NCBI GenBank assembly: GCA_025174535.1
Contig: JALBUN010000010.1
Span: 1,302,001 to 1,366,000 of the forward strand
Length of the DNA stretch: 64,000 nt
Reading direction: 5' to 3'
Source of the DNA: Cantharellus purpuraceus
Lineage: Eukaryota; Basidiomycota; Agaricomycetes; Cantharellales; Hydnaceae
Part shown: positions 46,657-57,500 of the stretch, in pieces
Layout: each line of letters opens with the position of its first letter
Numbering within the stretch: position 1 is the first letter of the stretch
The notes under the pieces: model-generated
Databases searched by the model: none
The model's input: the letters and a program-made list of their open reading frames with translations, nothing else
What the model was told of the DNA's origin: nothing
Program-made: the position numbers and the translations under genes

Positions 46657-48045
46657 TTATATTCTCCACCGATATGGTTCATGCACTGTAGGTGCGTACA
46701 CTCACAGGTCACACATTGATAGGATGAAGATCGGTGAAGCTTACCAACGCCATGGACAGGCTCCTTTGGTTTCTGGAGATCCTCCTCCATAAGCCAACCG
46801 AGACGCTTGAAAAGCGGACTCTGGGCTGGCATCACTTCGGCATCGTCGTTGAGACGAAGGACGTCGAGAAGCGCAAGATGATCGTTCTTGTCCTGGTCCG
46901 GAGGAGGGCGGTGAACAGCATGGACGGTGGACTTGATGTAGCCTTTGGTGATCATGGACAGGGTGTCTCCCGCCTACATGATGATAATCTCAGAACTTTC
47001 AGATCACCGTCAGAACGGGGAGTACGGCGCACATTCACAGTGATACCGACCGAGATAGACTTAACGTGCTTCCACTCGCCCTCGGAAGTGCGGATTTGGA
47101 GGCCAGATACCGTCTGTGTACCCGAGAAGACAAGGGTCATGCTTCGGAAGTCAGTATCTAGGCCAATGGTCAACAGCCTCTCCGACGGGTGGAGACACGG
47201 AGATATACTCACGGCCAGGTCGGAACTTGACCTCAATGGCCTTCCATCGCTCATCAGTACGAGGGTGGTAGATCTTCTACAGAATGAGAGAGATACAATC
47301 GGCTCCCTGGTATTTGAGAAGCAGAGAACAAAACCCACATAGCAGAGGTAATCGTTGTTCTTTTCGTCATAGTGGTGTAAGTTGACGAAATAATCCTCGG
47401 GCATATCCAGCATTAGCGCGATGAGGATTAGCAACGGCTTCAAGACGCGCTCCCAGACCTGTCTCTGGAAACTTTCGATCTCGTCTTGGTATATGATGAA
47501 GAACTTGTGAAGTGGGAAGCGGGGCCCTGAGGGGGTGAACTTTGAGATATCGAGCTGCTCAACAAAATGCAAAATGCAGTCAGTCTTGGACAAAAGGAGA
47601 ATGAAGTGGCGTACCGCTTCATGGTTTTCTTTGACATTAGTATCGGCGATGAAGCGGACTGCCTCGCGATAGCTCATGCAGCTGAATTGCATCCCACTGG
47701 TAAGGGTTCGGCTGTGGGTACATTGAAAACGCACCTCCCTGCTTCAAAGTCGCACGGGTATTCACGCTTCTCTTCAATTGGCAGTTTGAAGAATGCCTGG
47801 CCAAGAGCTAATTGACGTTTGATGACATTGTCGCTAATTCCGTAGCCAGTGACTGCCCAGAAGCTGGTGTTCTGAGAAGCATCACCCAGCTGGCGAGCGA
47901 GACGCTTGCGTTCCTCAGCGGAGTTGTTGAACTTGGAGAGGTCGATGGTGACGCCCAGTCAAAATCGACACGTATCAGGGAGGACGAAAACGGATATCGT
48001 CGGGCGTGCGAAACACGTCCGATAACGTACGACAGGGTTCGACAT
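46657..48045 (-). CDS. 2-oxoglutarate/Fe(II) oxygenase (isopenicillin N synthase-like), N-terminus disturbed
   Basis: Fungal 2OG-Fe(II) dioxygenase. The body reads well through short introns: ERKRLARQLGDASQNTSFWA and VTGYGISDNVIKRQLALGQA (DIOX_N), YFVNLHHYDEKNNDY, HTDFRSMTLVFSG (iron-binding HxD), GLQIRTSEGEWKHVKSI, AGDTLSMITKGYIKST, and VHAVHRPPPDQ (distal iron His). The 3' exon ends VHEPYRWRI, stop at 46657-46659. The first 110 nt are odd. From the ATG at 48045-48043 the frame gives RYRTCFARP but then runs to a stop. Fragments resembling the expected continuation (DDIRFRPP, FDWAS, VTIDLSKF) are in three different frames. This could be a frameshifted start, an assembly error or a missed upstream exon. 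Substrate unknown. Confidence 0.78.
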
Positions 48046-48500
48046 TTTGACTATATCCGTTCTTGAAACGGACATAGCACGACGGTATCGGATTCTGACA
48101 AGGGAAGAACGTATCGCGTAGGACCACATTGCTTTATATAGGACGTGCGCATAATAGAGCTATTGGTTTCATTTGTACCTTGGAAAACGATACAATTGGA
48201 CTACATTGTATGACAGCGGACAGTGCAATACCAGCTCCCCTCCTCTCGCTTCCTCCGCCACCCCCCTCGCTCCCCAACCCCCTCACGCTCGTCATTGCCT
48301 GCACTCCGGCAGCTCATCATGCATGCACGCTTTGAGATTAGACAGGTTGGGAGACTTGTCCTCCAATATTCGTCTGAAGTGCAGAGGGCACATCAATGAT
48401 CCCTTTGCGCTTGTCATCGCTCTCCTGACAGCTCCACGCGTTGAATTGGGATGATCGTGGCAGAAGTCAATGCTAAATAGGTTACTATGCAAGACATTTT
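48046..48500. other. Intergenic region upstream of the oxygenase
   Basis: No gene is supported. It contains a C-rich tract (CCTCCGCCACCCCCCTCGC at about 48250) and is followed by the minisatellite region. Confidence 0.35.
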
Positions 48501-48619
48501 CAATGAAAAACATACTATGCGGTGTTACTTTTCGTAGGGATAAACTTGGTATCATCGGCACCTTTGCGTGTGGGTTTTGTGCGTGGCTTCAGAGTTATAG
48601 TCAATTTTTGCGAACAGGC

Positions 48620-49390
48620 CGATGCAACGTTCAAGGCCAGGGCCAAAGTAGGGGCAGAGTCAGAGGTCACAAGCGTGGCTGGAGCAGCAGTCAGGTCAGC
48701 GTTCAAATCAGAGTTTGAGGAAGCGCTTGAGGTCATAGGTGTGGTTGGAGCATGTGAGAGAGTCATCGCTGTTGAAGCAGTAGTCAAGTTGGCGTTTGAG
48801 TCAGTGATAGCCGTGATAGCCGTCGTTGAAGTAGCAGTGGAGTTGGCATTTGAAGTCATAGGCGTTGTTGAAGCTCATGTTTGAGTCAGTAATTGCAGTC
48901 ATAAGCGTCTTTGAAGCAGCGGGCGGCAGTGGATTCTTGGAGGTAGCAATCGCAGTCATAGTCGTCATCGTCGCAGCAGGCGTCGATGGAGCATGTGAGT
49001 GAGCAATCGGACTCCCACTCGTCGTCGTCGTAGCAGCCGTCGATGGAGTCTGCGAGTCAGCAGTAGTAGTGATGGTCGTCGCTGAGGCGGCACTCATTGA
49101 TGGAGCATGTGAGTGAGCAATCGCAGTCCCACTCGTCGTCGTCGCAGCAGCCGTCGATGGAGTCTGTGAGTCAGCAGTAGTGGTGATGGTCGTCGCTGAG
49201 GCAGCAGTCATTGATGGAACATGTGAATGAGTAATCACAGTCCCATTCATCGTCGTCATCGCAGCAGCCATCGATGGAGCGTGTGAGTCAGAAATAGTAG
49301 TCAATTTCGTCGCTGAAGCAGCACTCGTCGATGGAGCATTTGAGTGAGCAATGGCAGTCCCATTCGTCGTCGATGGCGTGTTTGAAGTTG
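48620..49390. repeat. Minisatellite, about 111-114-bp units made of two half-repeats
   Basis: Imperfect tandem repeats. Clear units are 49021-49131 (111 bp) and 49132-49245 (114 bp), each made of two halves of 51-60 bp with the recurring phrases GATGGAGTCTGYGAGTCAGC and GATGGAGCATGTGAGTGAGC. More diverged half-units extend left to about 48620 and right to about 49390. Unit lengths are multiples of three, so long frames stay open on both strands; the minus frame 49304-48801 would be an Ala/Ser/Thr-rich repeat protein. Whether it is translated cannot be decided. Confidence 0.75.
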
Positions 49391-49533
49391 TAGGCGTGGG
49401 TCGAACACTCTGCTCTGTGCACTGCTGATTTCAATGCAGGAGGAATGCAACACATACTTACACACAGCAGCATGCACATGTCAACCGCAGCACTCACAGT
49501 GGGTTCACAATCTGTCCAATAGTTAGATGCCAT
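49288..49533 (-). CDS. Hypothetical Cys-rich ORF beside the minisatellite
   Basis: Minus-strand frame from an ATG at 49533 (MASNYWTDCEPTV) with eleven cysteines in about 80 codons, overlapping the right end of the minisatellite. It may be a 3' exon of the gene at 49547-50296 or a chance frame in the repeat. No family recognised. Confidence 0.25.
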   Translation of the reverse strand: MASNYWTDCEPTVSAAVDMCMLLCVSMCCIPPALKSAVHRAECSTHAYNFKHAIDDEWDCHCSLKCSIDECCFSDEIDYYF

Positions 49534-49546
49534 ACAACGGTAGTTC

Positions 49547-50296
49547 TCAATGATCTACTTTCGTTTGCGGGATGTGAGAATTGATGCTGGGTGGAGGGAG
49601 TGGCAGAGAATCGATGCTACCCCCTGATACACATGTAGAGTTGATGAGAGAGCATGACTTGAGGTTTGCACCCTCTATGTCATCGTCAACGGGAGGCACT
49701 ATGTCAGCTATCCTGGCGCTTGGATTATGTTTAATCTTGGGCTTTTTCTGCGGTACTTTAGAGGCACAATCTTTAGTTCGTTTCTTGGATTTCAAAGCAT
49801 CTTCAGGCGTTGGGTCCATGTTCTCATCATCCACCTTCACGCCAGCGACGAGTTCGGTACGCGTCCGATACCAGGCTGGATCGTTCTGGACAGCAAGAAG
49901 GTCAACTTTCCAGTCACCCTCGCATAGACGGAGGTCAGGGTGATCACGATACATTTCCTGACGATAGTACTGAACGGCACTTATATGAGCTTGAGACCAC
50001 GTTGTAGGAGCCTGACCTTGTTTTTTAATGGAGGCCCAAACCTGCCGAGTAGTGGCGCGTATTGTCACACCATCCATAGACACCGTTCCCATCTGCATCC
50101 GTGATGTAGGCGGGGCACCGCGATGGCTGGCTTTTGGCAATGGCCTTGCCACGCTGGCGCTCTTCGGTATGTAGACCGGCATTCCTATTATCACTCTTGA
50201 AACCCTCCCATTTCTGACGCGTCCAAAACGGTACGTTGGGGCGGTTATCTCGAGAGGGAGGACGACTTGTGGGATTGATGAAGAGCCCTGGGACAA
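49547..50296 (-). CDS. Hypothetical protein of a family seen in Agaricomycetes
   Basis: Open frame of 249 codons. The central part (WSQAHISAVQYYRQEMYRDH then LRLCEGDWKVDLLAVQNDPA, WYRTR) is the recognisable core of a group of Agaricomycete hypothetical proteins, pattern YR-x-MY...P-x-L-x-LC-x2-W-K-x-D...WY. It is followed by a Lys-rich nuclear-localisation-like stretch (KSKKRTKD, KKPKIKH). Upstream frame 50393-50025 overlaps and may hold a 5' exon; the exact start is uncertain. Function unknown. Confidence 0.5.
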   Translation of the reverse strand: MSQGSSSIPQVVLPLEITAPTYRFGRVRNGRVSRVIIGMPVYIPKSASVARPLPKASHRGAPPTSRMQMGTVSMDGVTIRATTRQVWASIKKQGQAPTTWSQAHISAVQYYRQEMYRDHPDLRLCEGDWKVDLLAVQNDPAWYRTRTELVAGVKVDDENMDPTPEDALKSKKRTKDCASKVPQKKPKIKHNPSARIADIVPPVDDDIEGANLKSCSLINSTCVSGGSIDSLPLPPPSINSHIPQTKVDH

Positions 50297-51012
50297 TATT
50301 GGTCTGCGTTCCCACTGCTGATACTGCAGTGGATCCTATGGTGGGTATTGTTTTGAGCAGCAGGGAGTAGAGCTCCCTTATGAATATTAACATGTTGTTG
50401 CAATTAATATAATCACTGACCTACCGTACCACTTTGAGCTCTGACTCAAGCTCACTCCTTTTTGCAAGTGATTGCATATATGCATGATTATAGTACTGAA
50501 CCAACATTTCATGTGAGGCCAGTTCAATTATATGGATGGATTCTTGATTTTAAAATTAGGAGTTCATAAGTAATATAATAGTACAGACAAAGTCATAAGA
50601 ATGTAGTGCAAGGACCATCAGCACCAAGAATTCCAAGGATAATCACAAGAGCCTAGGATCTAACATTGTCAAAAGTAGAAGTGTACTCTAATACCTTTGC
50701 AGGAAGATAGAAATACTATCTCCCAATGTTCAAAAAGTATTATGACTTATATTGTCACTGAGTATATCAGAGGAATGGATCTATAACCAATATAAGGAGA
50801 TATATGAACATAATGGGATTTTGTACAAGCATGTTTAGAAGGATTTCTTTTGGTCAATTTGTTGGTGATCAGGGGAAATTTGCTGTGCATATATGCATGT
50901 AAATACAGGAAGATAATATGGGAAAAGCTCACAGTGGCCTTTGGTTCCATTGTGCAGTGGGATCTGTGATCTGAAAAATTGTTTTGATCACCAGAAGAGA
51001 GCATATAATGTA
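50297..51012. other. Gene-free AT-rich stretch bordering the retrotransposon block
   Basis: No ORF with motifs. CpG is scarce, as in the repeats to the right. The left target-site flank of the old family F element should end at 51012, but its partner is not identifiable. Confidence 0.4.
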
Positions 51013-51293
51013 TGTGAGGGCTATGCTGATGATGAGGCCACAACCACAAGATACTCAATAGATGAGAGCCAATAAGAGATAATGCCAGCTGGTACAGTGG
51101 ATATCCTCAGGGATCAAGCTGAGGAAACTGTGCTTAACCAGGCAAAGTCTTTATACTGGATGATGCAAGGAATAAGGGAATCAAGATAGGGGAAAGATAG
51201 GAGAGAGATAGGAAAGTGCACCCTGACAGGCTCTGCTGATAAGGGCAATAAGAAAGGTACGAAAATAGAAACTGAGTCATATGAACCCTGACA
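51013..51293 (-). mobile_element. Old family F LTR (3' LTR of a minus-strand copy)
   Basis: Reverse complement begins TGTCAGGGTTCATATGACTCAG and ends CTCACA, matching the family F LTR with many substitutions. It lacks the 59-nt GTAAGT...CAG segment, like the solo copy at 28779. A polypurine tract (reverse complement of TCACCCCCCTCTC at 51294-51306) directly adjoins it, so this is the 3' LTR of the element whose body follows on the minus strand. Confidence 0.8.
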
Positions 51294-51319
51294 TCACCCC
51301 CCTCTCAATGCATGCCATC

Positions 51320-51840
51320 TGTTACACACTAGGTCTGATTGGGGGTCAGAGCTTGGGTTGGAGCTTGGGTCAAAGTTGATGGTCAGAGTTGGAGTGGGGA
51401 TCAGGGTGCATCGTGGGGGTCAGAACGGACTTGGCTTCAGCTTATATGCTGCACCCTCACTAATACCTATGTCTGAGATTTTGGAGACAGAGTACAACTT
51501 AGACAGTTCAGATTGGACTTAGGAGCTAGGCATGATGAAGTCCCTAGTCAGGCAACTTAAATACATATTTGAAATCTAATAATAATTACTCTGGTGATGG
51601 GTCTCCAAGGCTGACAGCCTTATGTGAATATGTCTGAGTCTGATGGGGATGGATGTCCAGGTTCCTATGGTGATGCTGATGCATCAATTGGAACTGGAGG
51701 TGGGTGAGCAAGATCAACAGTGACAATTGGACAGACTAAATGGAGATGTAATGGGTTCCAAATGGAGTATAGATTTCATGTGTGCAGGGATCTGAGTGGA
51801 TTGGATGGGGATCTGGGTGTTAATGAATATAGTCATAACA
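51320..51840 (-). mobile_element. Family B solo LTR (521 bp)
   Basis: On the minus strand it starts TGTTATGACTATATTC and ends GTGTGTAACA, with perfect CCATC target duplications at 51315-51319 and 51841-51845. The inner half matches the truncated LTR at 19556-19939. It lies between ORF3 and the polypurine tract of the old family F copy. Confidence 0.88.
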
Positions 51841-51872
51841 CCATCTCAATATGTGCCATCATCCTATCCATC

Positions 51873-52301
51873 TCAGCAGAGACATACCGCAAAGCACTCT
51901 ACAAGGTGCTCCCTCACTTTCCACCAGAGTTGAGTCCATGAAGAGTCTTGACACTGGTTATTCTCTTGCCTGAGATAGAGTGGCATGGTAAACTCAGATC
52001 CATCCACCTTAAAGACTGCTCCTAGCACTATCTCTCCTGCCTTATAGATGACCCTACTGGTGAGCCTTTGGAACATGTATGGTATATTGGAGTCACTGAT
52101 AAATATGGGGTCCCCAATGTAGTATGTTTGGTGCCTTGATGATGCACCTTCACACCAAAGGCAGAATCAGGCTGGTGGGGGTGGAGATGGGAGGCTGTAA
52201 TCCTCTATGGCATATGCAGTATTCCTTGAGTTAATGGTCCAAATGGACAATGGGGAGGAGGGAACTGGGTGTAGGAGGATAGTGTTAGGCTGATAGGTCA
52301 T
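51873..52301 (-). pseudogene. ORF3 of family F retrotransposon, old copy
   Basis: Minus-strand counterpart of the ORF at 58581-59018. ATG at 52301 (MTYQPNTILLHPVP), then INSRNTAYAIEDYSLPSPPP, a TGA at 52169-52167, then QTYYIGDPIFISDSNIPYMF, GEIVLGAVFK, EFTMPLYL and VREHLVECFAVCLC before the stop at 51875-51873. Nearly every segment aligns with the younger copy despite heavy divergence. A TATATAA box at 52373-52367 and CTTCCTCAGTAAAACCA downstream of it are also conserved. Function unknown. Confidence 0.75.
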
Positions 52302-52474
52302 GGTGAGAATATGGATAGTGAATGACAGTGGTTTTACTGAGGAAGAGAGGAAGTGGTTGACTTGATTTATATACAGTTGGTGAGGCATTATGGATAGAGT
52401 TGGTGAGCACTAAGCTTAACTGTGCCTATTCTGTGACTTTGAACCATGTCCATTACCATGTATTGGGGTCCTCC

Positions 52475-53024
52475 CTACTGTCCAATCAAAGAGGACTCAT
52501 TTGGGAGGTTCTGTAAGGTTTTCAAGGGGTCAGAAAGGAAGAGTTGCATAGGTGGCAGCTGAAACATGCCTTGGAGCTTCAGGATTATTCCTGTGGAAGT
52601 CTGCAATACACTTTCCAGCTCTGCTGGCATCCTTGGCTGGTATCCAAAGGTCATCAGCAGCTCCATAGCCCTTCCAACACACTAAGTACTCCAGTCTTCC
52701 CAGAAAACCCTGCTATCAAGGATTCTCAACTTCATATTCCTGGGCTCCATCTTGAATGATAGGAGGTGGTGGGAGATGACATTCAGGAATAGGATCCTCT
52801 TCATAGGGGCACAGGAGAATGACAGAGAATACTGGATGAGTGCGACCAAAGAGTGGAGAAAGTTGCAGACCATAGGCATTCCATGAGATCACCTTGTTAA
52901 TTGTGTAAGGCCCTAGCCACTTGTGATCTAGCTTCTTAGTTGGATGGGTTGTTGCAATATTTTGTGCATTGAGCCAGACCTTGTGACCAACCTTGCACAC
53001 TGATGCTGCTTGACAATGGGCATT
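52475..53024 (-). pseudogene. pol: Pol C-terminal fragment of old family F copy
   Basis: Minus-strand integrase C-terminus (GHKVWLNAQNIATTHPTKKL, DHKWLGPYTINKVISWNAYG, RTHPVFSVILLCPYEEDPIP) and the chromodomain region ([15 protein letters not shown], reading about 52680-52620), with stops and frameshifts. It is broken at 53024 by the insertion of the young element and continues at 59439. Confidence 0.8.
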
Positions 53025-53386
53025 TGTCAGGGTTCAAATAAGTCATATTCTATTTTTAGTATTTTCTCTTGACACCCCTATCAGCGCAGCCTGTCAGGGT
53101 GCGTCTCCCCTATTTCATTGCCCCTATCACTTCCCCTATCTTTCCTCCCCTATCTTGGTTCTCCTATCCGTCTCCATCATTTAGTATAAAGACTCGCCTT
53201 GGTGCAGTGTGATCCCCTCAGCTTGATCTCTGAGGATATCCGCTGTACCAGGTAAGTCCCATGTATTTATCAGAAACAGCTGTATAGACTGAGGATATCC
53301 GCTGTACCAGCTGGCATTATTTCTTATCGGCTCTCACTTATTGAGTATCTTGTTGTTGTGGCCTCGTCATCAGCGTCACCCTCACA
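53025..53386 (+). repeat. 5' LTR of family F element
   Basis: TGTCAGGG...CCCTCACA. TATAAAG box at 53185-53191; predicted transcript start near 53216-53220 (CCTCAGCTTG). It contains a 59-nt insertion 53252-53310 that begins GTAAGT, ends CAG and repeats the preceding 20 nt (GAGGATATCCGCTGTACCAG) at its 3' end. Confidence 0.93.
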
Positions 53387-53388
53387 GA

Positions 53389-53398
53389 AGATCAAGCT
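53389..53398 (+). promoter_or_regulatory. Self-priming primer-binding site (family F)
   Basis: AGATCAAGCT, two nt after the 5' LTR, is the exact complement of AGCTTGATCT at 53220-53229, located 30-35 nt downstream of the LTR TATA box, where the mRNA should begin. This is the arrangement used by Tf1/sushi elements that prime reverse transcription with their own mRNA 5' end rather than a tRNA. Confidence 0.7.
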
Positions 53399-53454
53399 CA
53401 TAAGACAACCCCACACCTCATAACACTTTCCCTATTAACTACTTCACTGATACC

Positions 53455-54597
53455 ATGACCGATCAGCTCCCTGAAGCCTATTGGGACACTCTAGGTGAAA
53501 GTGGTGGCTTTCTGCGAGCGTTGTTCAACACCCAGGCGTAGCAGCTCCAGCAGCTGCAACTCCAGAACCAGCACCTCCAAAGCCAGTTCGCCAATGTCCA
53601 GAACAACCTAGCAGATGCTGCCACTGCTGCCGCCATCGCTGCAGCACAGACCATCTCTCAGACCACCTCATTTCCCACACCTTCTCCTACATCATCATCC
53701 GTTCACCCAATAAGGGCAGCTGAACCAGCCAAATTCAATGGAGATCGTGCAGAGACGGAAGGTTTCATTCGCTCTATCAGGCTTGCCATTGCAGTCCAGC
53801 CTACATCTTTCCCAGATGAGCGGACCAAGATCCTCTATGCCCTCTCTTTTATGACAGGAGGTTCTGCTGAAGTATGGGCGCACAATGAGACACAGGCAGT
53901 CATTGACAGAACCTCACCGCTCTCCACCTTGGGGGAATTCATTAAGCAGGTGGAGAATGCTTTTGGGGACCCTGACCACTCTCGAACAGCACGAACAAAG
54001 CTACACGATCTTAGGATGACACCTGGCATGTCAGCGGATGAATACACAGCACAGTTTGAGATACTAGCAGGAAGGACTGGGTTTAATGATGCAGCACTGG
54101 AAGATGCCTATGCCCGAGGGCTCCCTGCAATGATTCTTGACAAGATCCATGCACAGCCATCCCTCCCGTCCGATCTCAAGGCATGGAAGGAAGCGGCCTG
54201 TCAAATTGACCGCAACCACCGTCGTCTTCTAGAAGTGAGACATGCTCAGACTTCCCTCACTCCTGCCCGCTCTACCCCATCCCACCCTCACAGCACTCCG
54301 GTCATCTCTGTACCAACTACCTTGGCAACCTCTAATGGTGCTGCACCTATGGATATTGACTCCAACCGCCATCGCATTGAGACTCGGACGTGCTATAACT
54401 GTGGAAAGTGTGGCCATATATCCCCAGCATGCCCTGAACCACACAAGGAACGTATCCGAGCTGATCTCACACAAACAGCAATTGCAGGCATGATATCAGA
54501 GTCAGTAGCAGCTGCACTGAAGGCCAAGGAAGAAGCGCAGAAGACAGTAATTCCAAAGCAAGAGGAGAAGCAGGATTTTCAGGCCAGTCAGCAGTGA
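53455..54597 (+). pseudogene. gag: gag of family F element, one nonsense codon
   Basis: 380-codon Gag frame from ATG 53455 (MTDQLPEAYWDTL). A Gln-rich N-terminus is interrupted by TAG at 53539-53541, most simply a changed CAG in a Gln run. Then the capsid region (AEPAKFNGDRAETEGFIRSI, FMTGGSAEVWAHNE, AYARGLPAMILDKI) and a CX2CX4HX4C zinc knuckle (CYNCGKCGHISPAC) lead to TGA at 54595-54597. Pol follows in another frame with almost no gap. Otherwise intact. Confidence 0.88.
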
Positions 54598-57500
54598 AGA
54601 GCATGCCCTGCCTGACAAACCGGTTTTCAGTTCTTGAATCATGTACTGTAGGGCTCACAAGCGATATGTTACATGCACACTCCCTTGTCCATCAGACTGA
54701 AACCAAAACAGCCATGCCTGAAAACCCTTCTCAACTTCCAGCTAAACATGATGACCCTCCTCGTCTCTACCTTCGATCTGCAGACATCCGTCGATGTACA
54801 AGAATTCCCATGAAAATCCACTCGGTAGACACTGGATACCCTCTAGCCGTGGATGCACTCCTCGATAGTGGTGCTACAGGAATGTTCATTGATGCAGAAT
54901 ATGTCAAAGCGCCCTCTGCCACGTGCCATACCTGTTTATAACATTGATGGGACCCCAAATGAAGCAGGTTCAATCAAGGAAGAAGTCAATCTCATCTGCA
55001 CATATGGGACCCATACCGAACATGCCACATTTTCAGTCACAAGCCTGGGAACCTTTGGCATAATTGTTGGGCACACCTGGCTTGTGAAGCACAACCCAGA
55101 GGTAGACTGGCGTACAGGAAAGGTACAGATGACTCACTGCCCTGATTCATGTGGAGAAGTACCAGAACACAAAGAGCATTCACTTGGTACAACTCCTTCA
55201 AATGGCAAGAACTCACATGGGCAACCCCAATACGAGGGAGACCGAACATTTGTTATCTTTGTAGAAGAAGACTTGGAGAATATCTATGCTGGTTCAACAG
55301 TTTCTCAACAGCTCGCACAGAAGGCTGCAGAATCTACTCCAGTCAAAACCTTTGAGGATATTGTCCCAAAGGCGTACTGGGGATTTAAGGATGTTTTTGC
55401 AAAGGAGTCCTTTGACCAACTTCCACCTCGAAAACTGTGGGACCACACTATTGAACTCACTCCAGGAGTGCAACCCTTCAGCACAAAGGTCTATCCAATG
55501 TCCCCAAATGAGCAGAAGGAGTTGGACGCATTCCTTGAGGAGAACCTACGGAATCATCGTATACGTCCTTCCAAGTCACCCATGGCATCCCCTGTCTTTT
55601 TTGTGAAGAAGAAGGACGGTAATCTTCGTTTTGTGCAAGACTACCGCAAGCTGAATGATATCACAATCAAGAACGCCTACCCACTACCCCTGGTACCAGA
55701 CATCATGAATAAAATTGCCGCAGCCAATGCCAAGTACTTTACCAAGCTTGACATCCGATGGGGATATAACAATGTGCGTATTAAAGAGGGCGATGAGTGG
55801 AAGGCAGCCTTTCGAATCAATCGTGGTCTATTTGAACCCCTGGTCATGTTCTTTGGTCTCACAAACAGCCCAGCAACCTTTCAGACGATGATGAATGGCA
55901 TTTTCAAGGAGCTCATTGATGATGGCACTATGGTAGTGTTCATGGACGACATCCTCATTTTCACTGAATCCCTAGAACAACACCACACGATTGTGCAATC
56001 TGTCCTTGAAATTCTTCAGGCCAACCACCTGTACCTCAAACCAGAGAAATGCCTTTTCGCAACAGAAGGTAGATTATCTTGGATTGATTCTCTCACAGGG
56101 ACAGGTAGCTATGGACCCAGTTAAGGTGGCTGGAGTCAGGGACTGGCCCACACCGCGCAATGTGACAGAAGTCAAATCCTTCCTGGGTTTCATCAATTTC
56201 TATCGTCGCTTCATTGAGGACTTCTCACATATCGCAAAGCCTCTGAATCGGTTAACAAAGGCAGATACACAGTGGTCCTGGATACCTGATGGCCCAGAAC
56301 AAGAAGCCTTTGATAAACTCAAGCAGCTTCTCACGTCAACTCCAATCCTTGTCCTCCCAGATCAAACCAAGCATTTTCGACTAGAGACAGATGCTTCAGC
56401 ATATGCAACAGGTGCTGTTCTATCTCAACTCTGTGACGATGAGAAATGGAGGCCGGTAGGTTTTGTATCCAAGAGCCTTTCAGATGCAGAGCGCAACTAT
56501 GCCATCCATGATAAGGAATTGCTCTCAGTCATCCGTGGACTAGAAGAATGGCGCCACATCTTGGAAGGGACCAAATACAAGATTGAAATCCTTAACGACC
56601 ATCAAAACCTCACATATTTCCGTACAGCTCAGAATCTCAATCGTCGACAAGCTCGCTGGTCACTATACCTTTCTCGTTTTGACTTTGAACTGATCCACCA
56701 TCCTGGACGACATTCAGCCAAACCTGATGCCCTCTCACGACGTGTAGATCATAAGCGGGGGGAGGAAGATAACCAGAACCAGGTTCTTCTTGGCCCTGAG
56801 CTGTTCCACATCGATGCGACATCCACCTATCCAGGGCCAGAAGCTCAAATGATCACAGGAGAAGGAGGCATATTCCTGGAACGTGTGCGGAACTGCACCA
56901 ACAGAGATGAAAAAGTTGTAAAGGCTCTTAAGGAACTTGGTCCCTCTCGGAATTTACGAGGACAGGAATGGACCGAGGAGAATGGACTCGTCCTCTATCG
57001 TGGCAAGGTATATGTCCCTCTTGACCCAAAATTGTGCCATGACATTGTAAGGGCACACCACGATACTCACATTACAGGTCACCCTGGTCGCTGGAGAACA
57101 ACAGAACTTGTATCCCGCAGCTACTGGTGGCCTGGATTTGGACGATACATTGCCAAATACGTCAAGGGATGTGACCTCTGCAATCAGACAAAAACTTTCC
57201 CTGCTCCTCCTATGGGTAAACTCCTGCCTAATCGTGTCCCAGATCGGAGGTGGCAAGTGATATCTGTTGACCTTATTGTAGAACTACCCATCAGCCATGG
57301 CTATGATGCACTCCTTGTCGTTGTGGACCGTCTTTCCAAACGAGCACATGTTATCCCTACCACCTCTGACATCAACTCCATAGGAGTTGCACAACTTTTC
57401 CGAGACCATGTGTGGAAACACCACGGCCTTCCTGAGGAGATCATCAGTGACCGTGGCACCCAGTTTGTCTCTCAATTTATGCGCGAGCTCAATAAGCTTT

